A DNA stretch of 64,000 nt from Janthinobacterium sp. ROICE36. Its GTDB lineage: Bacteria > Pseudomonadota > Gammaproteobacteria > Burkholderiales > Burkholderiaceae_D. Positions 8,698-17,418 of this stretch are shown piece by piece. The notes under the pieces are model-generated. The model worked only from the letters and a program-made list of their open reading frames with translations. It was not told the origin of the DNA and did no database searches. Location of the stretch: contig NZ_PEBS01000010.1 of NCBI RefSeq assembly GCF_002869965.1, positions 1-64,000 on the forward strand, given 5' to 3'. The translations under genes and the position numbers were made by a program. Numbering within the stretch: the stretch's first letter is position 1; each line of letters begins with the position of its first letter.

Positions 8698-10686
8698 TTA
8701 TTTCAACTTTTTGCCGGAGCGTCCGCGCGACGCCGCATTGTGCGCGCGCAGGATGGAATCGACGCGTTCCGACGCATCGCGCGACAGGCTTTGCGCCACG
8801 GCGATATCGGGGAAGAATTCGGGCAGGCGGTAGCTGAGCCACGCATACGCCGAGTAGTAGCGGCAAGTGTCTTCCACCTGCTGCAGATTCTGCGTGCTTG
8901 TGCCATACGCGTGCTGGCGCAGTGTGCTGGTCTTGCCCTGCGACAGATTCTTCGACCAGTTTTCCCACGCCGTGTGCAAGGACGGCACCTTGCTCGATAT
9001 CGGCACCAGCGACAGGGTGAACTTGTCGGCCACGGACAGGGGCAGGGTGTCGAGCCAGACGGCGCGCTCCTGCTGGTCTTCCGTGATGCGCGGGAAGAAG
9101 AAGCCGTCCGGCACGTCGATGTTGTGGATGAAGCGGCGCAGCAGCTTTGACAGCGACAGCTCGCCCGTCACCGACGAAATGCGGTGCAAATGTTCGAGCG
9201 AGGGCGCCACGGCAAAGCCGCTGGTATTGAGCGGATGCAGCTTTTCCTTGAGCAGGGCGCGCATGACTTCATGCGTCTCGTTGTCGTAGCCGGCCACCAG
9301 GCCTTCTTCGTGCACCCCATAGCGGCCCGCGCGTCCGGCGATCTGGCGCGCCAGCGCGGCCGAAATCTCTTCCTCTTCGCGGCCATTGTATTTGACGCAG
9401 GTGGTCATGACGATGCGCGCGATCGGCATGTTCAAGCCCATCGCCAGCGCATCCGTGCCGACGACGATATCGGCCGTGCCATCGCGGAAGCGCTGCGCCT
9501 GCGCGCGCCGCACTTCGGGCGACAGGTTGCCATAGACGGTGGCCACCGACAGCCCTGTTTCCGTGATCATGTCGCGCCACATCAGCACTTCGCGGCGCGA
9601 AAAGGCGATGACAGCGTCGCCGCGGCGCAGCTTGCCCACCTTGCGCACGGCGCCCGGCTCCATCGACAGGGGCGCCATGCGTTTGAGTACGTGCACTTCC
9701 AGCGGGCAGTCCAGGCGCTCGGCCAGCGCTTCGATGGCGCGCCGCGCTTCCGGCGCGCCCACCAGGTACACGGTGTGGGCCGGCGCACCGCAGACGGCCG
9801 CCGTCCACGCGGCGCCCCGGTCCGGGTCGGCCAGCATCTGGATTTCATCGATGACAGCCACTTCGACGACGGTTTTCGTGTCCAGCATTTCCACCGTGCT
9901 GGCCACGTGCGTGGCGCCGTCGACCACGCGGCGTTCCTCGCCCGTGATCAGGCTCACGGCCAGCGGCTTGCCATGTGGCGCGGCTTCCTGCAGGCGTTCA
10001 TAGTTTTCCAGGGCCAGCAAGCGCAATGGCGCCAGGTAGATGCCGCTTTTCGCCTTCACCAGCGCTTCCATGGCGCGGTGCGTCTTGCCGGAATTCGTCG
10101 GCCCCAATAGGGCGATGAAGCGGCGCGGCAGGCGTCGGGCCATCTCGAACGAGGCGGGATACTCGGCCAGGTTGATGCTCTGGCGCGTGCGCGCCGCGTG
10201 CTGTTCTTCCTGCTGGCGCTCGATGGCGTGATTGAAGCGCTGGCGGATGCGCTCGAAGACCATGCCGGCCGGCTCCGACGTCTGCATGTCGGCCAAGGTG
10301 CGCAGGAAAACCATCGGGTCCGTGTCCACGTCTTCGCTCAGGCCCGCGATATCGGCGACGAAATCCATCACGTGCTGGCGCAGCTCCTCGAAGACGGCCG
10401 CGCTGGCCCGTTCGCGCACCAGGGCGAGTTTGGCATCTCGGTCCATCTTGCGCCACTTGGCCGGCCGCGCCAGCACGCCCTGTGCCGGCACCAGCGCATA
10501 CGGCACCACCAGGTGGCCCGCCTTGACCACGCCGGAAAAGCGCACGAAGACGCGGCCTTCCATCTTGACCAGGCGGATATGCTCGGCCAGCGCCCCCAGT
10601 TCCGCGACCAGGGTGGCATCGTTATTGTCTTCGCTGCTGTCGGAAATGTCGCTGGAAGTATCGGGAGGAAGTGCGGAGGAAGTCAT
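8698..10686 (-). CDS. Suv3-type DEAD/DEAH-box RNA helicase
   Basis: A 662-residue helicase resembling Suv3, the mitochondrial RNA-degradosome helicase. Motif I is GPTNSGKT at 195-202, the exact Suv3 form, and motif II is DEIQ at 280-283 rather than DEAD. Motif III-like YLVGAPE, motif V VGTDALAMGLNMPIARI and motif VI ARQIAGRAGRYG follow. The C-terminus (FPRITEDQQERAVWLDTLPL onward) resembles the Suv3 C-terminal region, then a basic tail SRGRSGKKLK. The N-terminal ~170 residues precede the helicase core and are acidic and low in complexity at first. Bacterial homologues are annotated simply as helicases. It is probably cytosolic and acts on RNA or RNA:DNA duplexes. It stands alone between convergent and co-directional neighbours. 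Confidence 0.9.
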   Translation of the reverse strand: MTSSALPPDTSSDISDSSEDNNDATLVAELGALAEHIRLVKMEGRVFVRFSGVVKAGHLVVPYALVPAQGVLARPAKWRKMDRDAKLALVRERASAAVFEELRQHVMDFVADIAGLSEDVDTDPMVFLRTLADMQTSEPAGMVFERIRQRFNHAIERQQEEQHAARTRQSINLAEYPASFEMARRLPRRFIALLGPTNSGKTHRAMEALVKAKSGIYLAPLRLLALENYERLQEAAPHGKPLAVSLITGEERRVVDGATHVASTVEMLDTKTVVEVAVIDEIQMLADPDRGAAWTAAVCGAPAHTVYLVGAPEARRAIEALAERLDCPLEVHVLKRMAPLSMEPGAVRKVGKLRRGDAVIAFSRREVLMWRDMITETGLSVATVYGNLSPEVRRAQAQRFRDGTADIVVGTDALAMGLNMPIARIVMTTCVKYNGREEEEISAALARQIAGRAGRYGVHEEGLVAGYDNETHEVMRALLKEKLHPLNTSGFAVAPSLEHLHRISSVTGELSLSKLLRRFIHNIDVPDGFFFPRITEDQQERAVWLDTLPLSVADKFTLSLVPISSKVPSLHTAWENWSKNLSQGKTSTLRQHAYGTSTQNLQQVEDTCRYYSAYAWLSYRLPEFFPDIAVAQSLSRDASERVDSILRAHNAASRGRSGKKLK

Positions 10687-10771
10687 GTCGTGCCTGGGTG
10701 TTGAAGTAAGCGAGGCCGATTATACCGTCGATAGAGGCGGGCGGTGGGGGCCCGCCATGGCGCTTGCATGT

Positions 10772-11605
10772 TCAGGCGGCGCGCGCGCGTACCAGGCGCA
10801 GCCCCCAGCCGGTGGCGATCGTCCCGTCACCGGATTGCAGCGGCGCCACGGCATCCAGGAACGCGCTGCGCAGGCGCTGCCTGGCGTCATCGTCCAGGCG
10901 GTCGATGTCATACGTGTCTGTCAGGGCGGTCCACAGTTCGGCGCGCGTGGGCGACCAGGGCACGTCGATATCGTCAAACGTGACCTGCGCGAACGCGCCA
11001 TCGAGCAGCTCGCGCCAGCCGGTTTCCGACCCGGTGCGCCGATCGCCGAAGCGCAGCGGCGGCAGCTCGGTACTGGCGATCGGATTGAAGACGCGCATGA
11101 AAACCTCGTTCACTTCGCCCAGCAAGAAAGTCCGGCCGACGATGGCCGCAACCTGGCCGCCGGGCCGCAGCACGCGGCGCATTTCGCGCACGACCTGTTC
11201 GATGTCGTCCATGAGCATCAGCGCCATATGCGAGACGAAATAATCCACGCTGGCCGATGGCACATCCAGCGCCTGGCCGCGGCCTAGCAGCAGCCGTACT
11301 GACGGGGGCAGGGCGGCGCGCGCGGCGGCCAGTTCAGCCTGGCTCATGTCAACGCCGAGCAGTTGCAGCCGGGGCTGCTGCCTGGCTGCCAGCAAACCCA
11401 GCAGATGGCCGTCGCCGCAGGCCAGATCGAGCACGCTCAACGGCGTGTCCACGGCCGGTACCAGGCTGGTCAGCACGTCGTAGGACGAGGCCCAGCTATC
11501 GGCGGGGGAATTGGCTGGCAGATGGGCAAACGCGGCGCTGGTTACGCCGACTTGCCGCTGATGAAAGTCTTGCAAATAGGTTTCCGCCGCTGTCAGTAGG
11601 GTCAT
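10772..11605 (-). CDS. Class I SAM-dependent methyltransferase
   Basis: A 277-residue Rossmann-fold methyltransferase. Motif I VLDLACGDGHLLGLLA lies around 57-72, the acidic residue after beta-2 is in LGVDMSQ, and post-motif segments SVDYFVSHMALMLMDDIEQVVREMRRVLRPGGQVAAIVG follow, as in the Methyltransf_11/UbiE-like group. The substrate is not predictable. The ATG at 11605 faces the comEC start across 184 bp, so the two genes probably have divergent promoters there. Downstream the Suv3-like gene lies 85 bp away on the same strand. Confidence 0.88.
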   Translation of the reverse strand: MTLLTAAETYLQDFHQRQVGVTSAAFAHLPANSPADSWASSYDVLTSLVPAVDTPLSVLDLACGDGHLLGLLAARQQPRLQLLGVDMSQAELAAARAALPPSVRLLLGRGQALDVPSASVDYFVSHMALMLMDDIEQVVREMRRVLRPGGQVAAIVGRTFLLGEVNEVFMRVFNPIASTELPPLRFGDRRTGSETGWRELLDGAFAQVTFDDIDVPWSPTRAELWTALTDTYDIDRLDDDARQRLRSAFLDAVAPLQSGDGTIATGWGLRLVRARAA

Positions 11606-11789
11606 GCAAGGTCCGCAAAGTCGTGGCGCCTGGGCGCCGGATGGTCATCTTAGCATGGGGAAAGTTTCGCCAGCGATGGTGACGGATTGGGTGCCTGAGT
11701 GTTCTTATCCACGCCACCATTGCGCCAGATCAGATGGCAAAGAGTCGAAAGCGATCACAGTACCTGAGCCCTTTTCGCAGCGAGCTCCC

Positions 11790-14225
11790 ATGCGCACCCT
11801 GATACTCGGCTTTGCCGCTGGCGCCGCCTGGTTGCAGACGCAGGCCAGCTTGCCGTCGCAGGCAGGTGCGCTGCTGTGGGTGATCGCTGGCGTGTCGCTG
11901 CTGACGGCACTGCCGCTGCGCCTCCACGTGCGCTGGGGTTACGGCTGTCGTTCCGTTATTGCGCTTGCCGCTGGCGTGGGACTGGGCTTTTACTGGGCAG
12001 CCTGGCTGGCCCACGCGGCCCTGGCGCCGCAACTGGCGCCGGCCGATGAAGGTCAGGACATCACCGTAGTGGGCACGGTGGCCAGCTTGCCGTACCGTTT
12101 CGAGCAGGGCGTGCGCTTCAATTTTGCCGTGGAAAAGTCCGCTGGAGCGAGGGTGCCTCCCCTGATCGCCCTGTCCTGGTACGCGGGTTTTCGCGATGCG
12201 GTGACGAACGAAGTGGGCGACGTGCAGCCGGGCGAGCGCTGGCGTCTCACGGTACGGCTGCAGCGCCCGCATGGCAACGCAAATCCCATGGGTTTTGACT
12301 ACGAAGCGTGGCTGCTGGAGCAGGGCGTGCGCGCCACGGGCTATGTGCGGCCGCAGCCGCGCGCGGACACGCCGAATCTGCGCCTGGCGGGCTTCGTGCC
12401 CGGCTTCGGCAATGTGGTGGAGGCCAGCCGCGCGGCCTTGCGCGCGCGTATCCTGCGCAGCCTGGACGGCAAACAGTATGCCGGCGTGATCGTGGCGTTG
12501 GTGGTGGGCGACCAGCGCGCCATCCCCCAGTCGGACTGGCAAGTGTTCAACCGCACGGGCGTCAGTCATTTGATTTCAATTTCCGGCTTGCACATAACCA
12601 TGATCGCGGGCCTGTTCGCCCTGGGCGCGGGTGCGCTGTGGCGGCGCTCGTTTTTCACGGAGCGGCAACTGCCTTTGCTGTTGCCGGCGCAAAAGGTGGC
12701 GGCGCTGGCCGGCGCGCTGGCGGCATTTTTCTATGTACTGCTGGCCGGCTTCGGCGTGCCCGCGCAGCGCACCTTGTATATGTTGCTGGTGGTGGCGCTG
12801 GCCTTGTGGCTGGGGCGCATCACCAGCATGGGCCATGTGCTGTGCCTGGCGCTGGGTGTGGTCGTGCTGCTCGATCCGTGGGCCGTGCTGTGGCCCGGTT
12901 TCTGGCTATCGTTCGGCGCCGTCGCCACCACCCTGTATGCGACGGTGGGCCGCACCACGGCATCCTTGCCGGACAGCGCCAGCCGTTGGCGCCATTTGCG
13001 CGCGGCCGTGGCGCTGGGCGCGCACACGCAATATGTGGTGACAGTGGGGCTGGTGCCCTTGACGATGCTGCTGTTCTCGCAAGTGTCGCTGGTCAGCCCC
13101 GTGGCCAACGCGCTGGCCATTCCCGTCATCAGCCTGGTCGTCACGCCGCTGTCGCTGGCGGGCAGCCTGCTGCCTGCGCCCTTGTGCGACTGGCTGTTGC
13201 TGCTGTCGCACGCCATCGTGCAGATGCTGGCGCACGTGCTGGACTGGCTGGGCGCGCGCCGTTTTGCCGTGTGGACGGCGCCCGCGCCGCCGTGGTGGAG
13301 TTTTTGCTGGGCATTGTTTGGCACGGCATGGCTGTTGGCGCCACGGGGATGGCCGCATCGCTGGGCGGGCATGCTGGGCTGGCTGCCCCTGCTGACGGCC
13401 TTGCCGTCCAGCCCGCCACCTGGCCAGATGTGGATCACGGCCTTTGACGTAGGACAAGGCATGGCCGTGCTGGTGGAAACGCACGGTCACCGCCTGCTGT
13501 ACGACACGGGACCGGCCTACAGCCTTGATTCCGATGGCGCCAGCCGGGTCATCGTGCCTTACTTGCGCGCACGCGGCATAGGCAAGCTCGACGGTGTGAT
13601 CATTTCCCACAGCGACCTCGATCACGCGGGCGGCGCCGTATCCTTGCTGGAAAACATAGGCGTAGGCTGGCTGGCCTCGTCGCTGTTCGATGGCCACCCG
13701 GCCGTCGAGGCCCGGCGGCAAGCCCGGCGCCCGTATTTGCACTGCATGGCGGGCCAGCGCTGGACCTGGGAAGGCGTACATTTTGCCATGTTGCACCCGC
13801 TGCCAGCCAGCCGCGACGATATATCGCTGAAACCGAACGCCCGCAGCTGCACGGTGAAAATCACGGCAGGCCAGCATGCAATCTTGCTGGCCGGCGACAT
13901 CGAAGCGGCGCAGGAAGCGCAATTGCTGGCGCGCTCGGCGGACGGCGACTTGGTGGCCGACGTACTGCTGGCGCCGCATCACGGCAGCGGCACCTCATCC
14001 ACGCCGGCGTTTTTGAACGCCGTCCATCCGACGCTGGCGATTTTCCAGGTCGGGCACCGCAATCGCTATAAACATCCGAAACCGCAGGTGTATGCGCGCT
14101 ATGGCGACCTGGGAATCACGCGGCTGCGCACGGATGTGGCGGGGGCGGTGGTGCTGGAGTTTGGCAGCAATATTGATGTGACGCTGCATCGGGCCAGCCG
14201 GCCGCGCTACTGGCATGAGCGCTAG
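11790..14225 (+). CDS. comEC: DNA internalization/competence protein ComEC/Rec2
   Basis: An 811-residue polytopic membrane protein forming the inner-membrane channel for single-stranded DNA uptake in natural transformation. Order: N-terminal helices and a soluble OB-like DUF4131 region (to ~240), the competence domain starting VIVALVVGDQRAIPQSDWQVFNRTGVSHLISISGLH with many hydrophobic helices, then a C-terminal metallo-beta-lactamase domain (FDVGQGMAVLVE, LYDTGP, ISHSDLDHAGG, LLAGDIE, LLAPHHGSGTSS). The start at 11790 gives MRTLILGFAAGAAWL; a longer in-frame extension to 11604 would overlap the methyltransferase gene and is not hydrophobic, so I reject it. No other competence gene is in view. 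Confidence 0.93.
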   Translation: MRTLILGFAAGAAWLQTQASLPSQAGALLWVIAGVSLLTALPLRLHVRWGYGCRSVIALAAGVGLGFYWAAWLAHAALAPQLAPADEGQDITVVGTVASLPYRFEQGVRFNFAVEKSAGARVPPLIALSWYAGFRDAVTNEVGDVQPGERWRLTVRLQRPHGNANPMGFDYEAWLLEQGVRATGYVRPQPRADTPNLRLAGFVPGFGNVVEASRAALRARILRSLDGKQYAGVIVALVVGDQRAIPQSDWQVFNRTGVSHLISISGLHITMIAGLFALGAGALWRRSFFTERQLPLLLPAQKVAALAGALAAFFYVLLAGFGVPAQRTLYMLLVVALALWLGRITSMGHVLCLALGVVVLLDPWAVLWPGFWLSFGAVATTLYATVGRTTASLPDSASRWRHLRAAVALGAHTQYVVTVGLVPLTMLLFSQVSLVSPVANALAIPVISLVVTPLSLAGSLLPAPLCDWLLLLSHAIVQMLAHVLDWLGARRFAVWTAPAPPWWSFCWALFGTAWLLAPRGWPHRWAGMLGWLPLLTALPSSPPPGQMWITAFDVGQGMAVLVETHGHRLLYDTGPAYSLDSDGASRVIVPYLRARGIGKLDGVIISHSDLDHAGGAVSLLENIGVGWLASSLFDGHPAVEARRQARRPYLHCMAGQRWTWEGVHFAMLHPLPASRDDISLKPNARSCTVKITAGQHAILLAGDIEAAQEAQLLARSADGDLVADVLLAPHHGSGTSSTPAFLNAVHPTLAIFQVGHRNRYKHPKPQVYARYGDLGITRLRTDVAGAVVLEFGSNIDVTLHRASRPRYWHER

Positions 14226-14270
14226 TCCTTTCATGCTACGCTCGCGGAATCATCGTCCGAGGAGTCCAGA

Positions 14271-14792
14271 TTGCGCCAGTCCAGCCACGCTTACCGTATC
14301 GGCACGGCCCAGGCCGCCGATATCGACGCCATCACAGCCTTGTTGCAAGCCAATTCCCCCTCGCAGGGCGGCAGCCTGACGGGCGAGTTTTCGCGCGACA
14401 AGGTGGCCGCCATGGCGGATGGCGCATCGCCCGTCATCGTGGCGCGGCGCGTGCTGGACGGGTCTGTCGTTGGCGTGTTGTTCAGCGCGGCAACAGCCAC
14501 CGTGCAGGCACCCGTGGTGCTGGCCATGCTGGCCGCGTATGCAGGAAGTGAAAACGCCTATGTGTATGGTCCCGTCTGCATTGCGGCCTCGGAGCGGGGA
14601 CAGGGTTTGCTGGCGCTGCTGTACTCTGCCATGCGCGCGCGGCATGGGGGCGCAGAGGCCGTGTTGTTCATCCGGCGCGACAATCTCGGTTCGCTGCGCG
14701 CGCATGCGCGTCTGGGCATGCGCGAAGTGGCGACTTTTGCTTTCGATGGTGCGCAGTTTTCCGTATATAGCGATGTCATCGCCGTGCAATAG
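14271..14792 (+). CDS. GNAT-family N-acetyltransferase
   Basis: A 173-residue acetyltransferase. The N-terminus YRIGTAQAADIDAITALL is the usual GNAT beta-1/alpha-1, and CIAASERGQGLLALLYSAM is the acetyl-CoA-binding motif A (ERGQG replacing Q/RxxGxG/A). FIRRDNLGSLRAHARLGM is motif B with the family's N-x-x-S-x-x-x-H arrangement. The substrate is unknown. Translation appears to start at TTG (14271), preceded at six bases by GGAG (14261-14264); no ATG gives a complete domain. It converges with the LysR gene, with only 3 bp between the stops. Confidence 0.85.
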   Translation: MRQSSHAYRIGTAQAADIDAITALLQANSPSQGGSLTGEFSRDKVAAMADGASPVIVARRVLDGSVVGVLFSAATATVQAPVVLAMLAAYAGSENAYVYGPVCIAASERGQGLLALLYSAMRARHGGAEAVLFIRRDNLGSLRAHARLGMREVATFAFDGAQFSVYSDVIAVQ

Positions 14793-14795
14793 ACG

Positions 14796-15719
14796 CTAAC
14801 TTGCGCGTTCATCCGGTATTTCGACTCCCCGCTGTCGTACATATTCAAGAAACAGCCGCGCGCCCTTGGCCATGCGCGAAGTGCCGTAGACGGCGTGGAT
14901 GCTGGGATCGAGCTCTTTCGATGACGTCAGCCGGTACGCCGTGCACACTCTTTGCAAGCTGCCGGCGGCCACGGCTGGCTCGGCCAGCCAGCTGGCCAGG
15001 CGCACGATGCCGGCGCCTTCCAGGGCCGCTTGAAAAGTGGCGATGCCGGAAGTGAAGCGGAAACGCGGTTGCACCTGGTAGCGCACGTTGCGCGTAGCAG
15101 AGACGAAATGCCAGTCGCGCAGGATGCGCGGGGCTGAGTGCATGATGATGTCGTGGCCGGCCAGCTCTTCGGGTTCGTCGGGCGCGCCCATGCGGGCGAT
15201 GTAGTCGGGCGAGGCGTACATGTAGCGGCGGTAATTCCACAGGGGATAGCCGATCAGCTCGCTCGACTGGGGGAAGGCGCCGCGGATGGCAAAGTCCAGC
15301 TTTTCCTGGATGGGGTCGATCGATTTGTCCGAGAAATGAATGTCCACGGACACATTCGGGTAATCGCGCGAAAATTGCGCTACTACTTTCGGCAAGAAGC
15401 CCAGCGAGAGGATTTCCGGCGCCGAGAGGCGCACCCAGCCTTGCGGTGAGTTGCTCAGCTCGGCCAATTGATCTTCCGCCTCGGCCTGCGTTTCCAGCAA
15501 GTGCTTGGCCGACGCATAATACGTTTCGCCAGCCGTCGTCAGGGTGAACTGCTTTTGCGTGCGCAGGATCAGTTCGGCACCGATGGCGTCTTCAAGGAAC
15601 TGGATGGCGCGCGTGACGGCCGACGGCGAGCGTCCCAGCATGCGCGCCGCGTGGATGAAGCTGCGCTTTTCCACCACGGTGCAAAAGGCGCGGATCTCCC
15701 ACATCAGCTTCATCGACAT
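14796..15719 (-). CDS. LysR-family transcriptional regulator
   Basis: A 307-residue LysR regulator: N-terminal winged helix-turn-helix at about 1-65 (MWEIRAFCTVVEKRSFIHAA, then GRSPSAVTRAIQFLED), and a C-terminal effector domain beginning at GWVRLSAPEILSLGFLP. The start MSMKLMWE at 15719 is preceded by GGGAGT about seven bases upstream; the frame stays open further upstream but without a better start. It is divergent from the TauE/SafE transporter and a LysR-type palindrome lies between them, so it most likely controls that transporter and itself. The effector could be an organosulfur or sulfite-related anion, inferred from the neighbour only. Confidence 0.9.
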   Translation of the reverse strand: MSMKLMWEIRAFCTVVEKRSFIHAARMLGRSPSAVTRAIQFLEDAIGAELILRTQKQFTLTTAGETYYASAKHLLETQAEAEDQLAELSNSPQGWVRLSAPEILSLGFLPKVVAQFSRDYPNVSVDIHFSDKSIDPIQEKLDFAIRGAFPQSSELIGYPLWNYRRYMYASPDYIARMGAPDEPEELAGHDIIMHSAPRILRDWHFVSATRNVRYQVQPRFRFTSGIATFQAALEGAGIVRLASWLAEPAVAAGSLQRVCTAYRLTSSKELDPSIHAVYGTSRMAKGARLFLEYVRQRGVEIPDERAS

Positions 15720-15785
15720 TGCGTGACTCCCGGCAAAAGAGGCTAGTAGACCGCACGGGGCGCATTCCGTCAAGCGTTACGCCTG

Positions 15786-15802
15786 ATTGCGTTTTGCGCA
15801 AT
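15786..15802. promoter_or_regulatory. LysR-type operator (T-N11-A dyad) between lysR and tauE-like genes
   Basis: A perfect inverted repeat ATTGCG-N5-CGCAAT. Its core TTGC-N7-GCAA fits the T-N11-A recognition site of LysR regulators. It sits 67 bp before the regulator start and 69 bp before the transporter start, the expected location for divergent control. A -10-like TATACT follows at 15835-15840 towards the transporter. Confidence 0.7.
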
Positions 15803-15870
15803 TTGAAGTTGCATCCGGAAAAATCCACGGCGCCTATACTGCCGCTGTCGCCCATTCCTCATTGCCTATC

Positions 15871-16632
15871 ATGCTGACCATCTCACTGCTGTGTTTATTT
15901 GCCTTCTTTGCCGGCCTGATCGATGCCGCCGTGGGCGGGGGCGGGTTGATACAGCTGCCGGCCCTGTTCAACTTGATGCCGAACATGGCCTCCACGTCCT
16001 TGCTGGGCACGAATAAACTGGCGTCGGCCTGCGGCACCACGTTTGCCGCCCGCTCGTTCGTCGGCAAGGTCAACATTCCCTGGCTGCTGGTGCTGCCCGC
16101 CGTGGCCAGCGCCTTCGTCATGTCCTTCATCGGTGCCGCCGCCGTGTCGTATGTGCCGCAGCAGGTGGTGCGTCCCATGGTGCTGGTGTTGATCATCATC
16201 ATGGCCATCTATACCTTCATCAAGAAAGATTTCGGCAGTACGCGCGAGCCGCGCCCCATCGGCCCGCGTGAACGCATCCTCGCCATCGTCATCGGCGGCG
16301 CCATCGGCTTTTATGACGGCCTGTTCGGGCCGGGCACGGGCAGTTTTTTGATTTTCCTCTTCATCCGCGTCTTCGGCTTCGATTTCATCCTCGCTTCGGC
16401 TTGCTCGAAACTGGTGAATATCGCCACCAACGTGGCCGCGCTGGCCTTCTTCATTCCCGCCGGCCACGTGGTGTACGCGGTGGCTGCACCGATGGCGGTG
16501 TGCAACATCCTGGGCGCCCTGACAGGCACCTGGATCGCCGTGCGCCGCGGCGCTGCCTTTGTGCGCATCCTGTTCCTGGTGCTGCTGGTGCTGCTGATCG
16601 TCAAGTTGTCCTACGACATCTTCTTCAAGTAA
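15871..16632 (+). CDS. Sulfite exporter TauE/SafE-family permease
   Basis: A 253-residue, highly hydrophobic inner-membrane protein with about eight predicted helices. It shows the TauE/SafE signature in both halves: GLIDAAVGGGGLIQLPAL near the N-terminus and GFYDGLFGPGTGSFLIF in the middle. Family members export sulfite, sulfoacetate or other organosulfur anions, or are of unknown substrate. The ATG at 15871 is taken because it starts the first membrane helix; an upstream in-frame ATG would add 28 hydrophilic residues and run through the operator region. It is divergent from the LysR gene, which probably regulates it, and is followed after 20 bp by the HAD phosphatase gene. Confidence 0.9.
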   Translation: MLTISLLCLFAFFAGLIDAAVGGGGLIQLPALFNLMPNMASTSLLGTNKLASACGTTFAARSFVGKVNIPWLLVLPAVASAFVMSFIGAAAVSYVPQQVVRPMVLVLIIIMAIYTFIKKDFGSTREPRPIGPRERILAIVIGGAIGFYDGLFGPGTGSFLIFLFIRVFGFDFILASACSKLVNIATNVAALAFFIPAGHVVYAVAAPMAVCNILGALTGTWIAVRRGAAFVRILFLVLLVLLIVKLSYDIFFK

Positions 16633-16652
16633 GTTTTCAAACGGCAATAGCC

Positions 16653-17360
16653 ATGAAAACCATCCAGGGCGTGCTGTGGGACAACGATGGCGTGCTGGTC
16701 AACACCGAACAGCTGTTTTACGAAAGCAACCGCGATTTGCTCCTGCCCTACGGCATAGACTTGACGCCGAAGCAATTCTTTGACTGGTTCCTGGACAATA
16801 ACTATGGCGCCTGGCATCTGCTGCTGGGGCAGGGCCACCCCATCGAACTGGTCGATCGCCTGCGCGCCGAGCGCACCGTGCTGTTTGCGCAACGCTTGCG
16901 TCAGGCGCGCCGGCTGGCCATGCCCGGCATCGGGCAAGTGCTGGCGGCGCTGCGCCCGCATGTGGCCATGGGCGTGGTGACGAGCGCCTACGCACAGCAT
17001 TTCCAGATCAGCCATGCGGCCACGGGCATGTTGTCGCACTTCGACTTCGTGCTGACGCGTGAAATGTATGCGGAAAGCAAGCCGGCGCCCGACGGCTATC
17101 AGCTGGGTTTGCAGCGCCTGGGCCTGGCCGCCGCCGACTGCGTGGCCGTGGAAGATTCGCCGCGCGGCTTGCGCGCCGCCAACGCGGCCGGGCTGGAATG
17201 CATCATTGTGCGCAATCAGATGAACCGCGAGCATGCGTTTGACGATGCCTTTTGCGTGGTGGAATCAAGCGCGGAGCTGGGCGCGGTGCTGGCCTCCTTC
17301 GTGCCCGGCATGGCGCAAGCGCCCCCGCTGCCACCCCGGAAATTAGAGGCCTTCCTCTGA
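16653..17360 (+). CDS. HAD-superfamily hydrolase (beta-phosphoglucomutase/phosphatase-like)
   Basis: A 235-residue HAD hydrolase. Motif I is WDNDGVLVNTE (residues 9-19, nucleophile Asp10 and Asp12), with an alpha-helical cap following. Motif II is in VVTSAYAQH (Thr/Ser), motif III is the Lys in ESKPAPDGYQLGLQRLGL, and motif IV is CVAVEDSPRGLRAANAAG. This is the subclass of phosphoglycolate phosphatase and beta-phosphoglucomutase-like enzymes; the true substrate is not evident. The cap contains the unusual WFLDNNYGAWHLL. It lies 20 bp after the exporter gene and may be co-transcribed with it. Confidence 0.88.
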   Translation: MKTIQGVLWDNDGVLVNTEQLFYESNRDLLLPYGIDLTPKQFFDWFLDNNYGAWHLLLGQGHPIELVDRLRAERTVLFAQRLRQARRLAMPGIGQVLAALRPHVAMGVVTSAYAQHFQISHAATGMLSHFDFVLTREMYAESKPAPDGYQLGLQRLGLAAADCVAVEDSPRGLRAANAAGLECIIVRNQMNREHAFDDAFCVVESSAELGAVLASFVPGMAQAPPLPPRKLEAFL

Positions 17361-17418
17361 TACGCCTTGCCGGCATGCCATTACAATTGCCTATCGCATT
17401 CACCGGCAGCATCCCACG

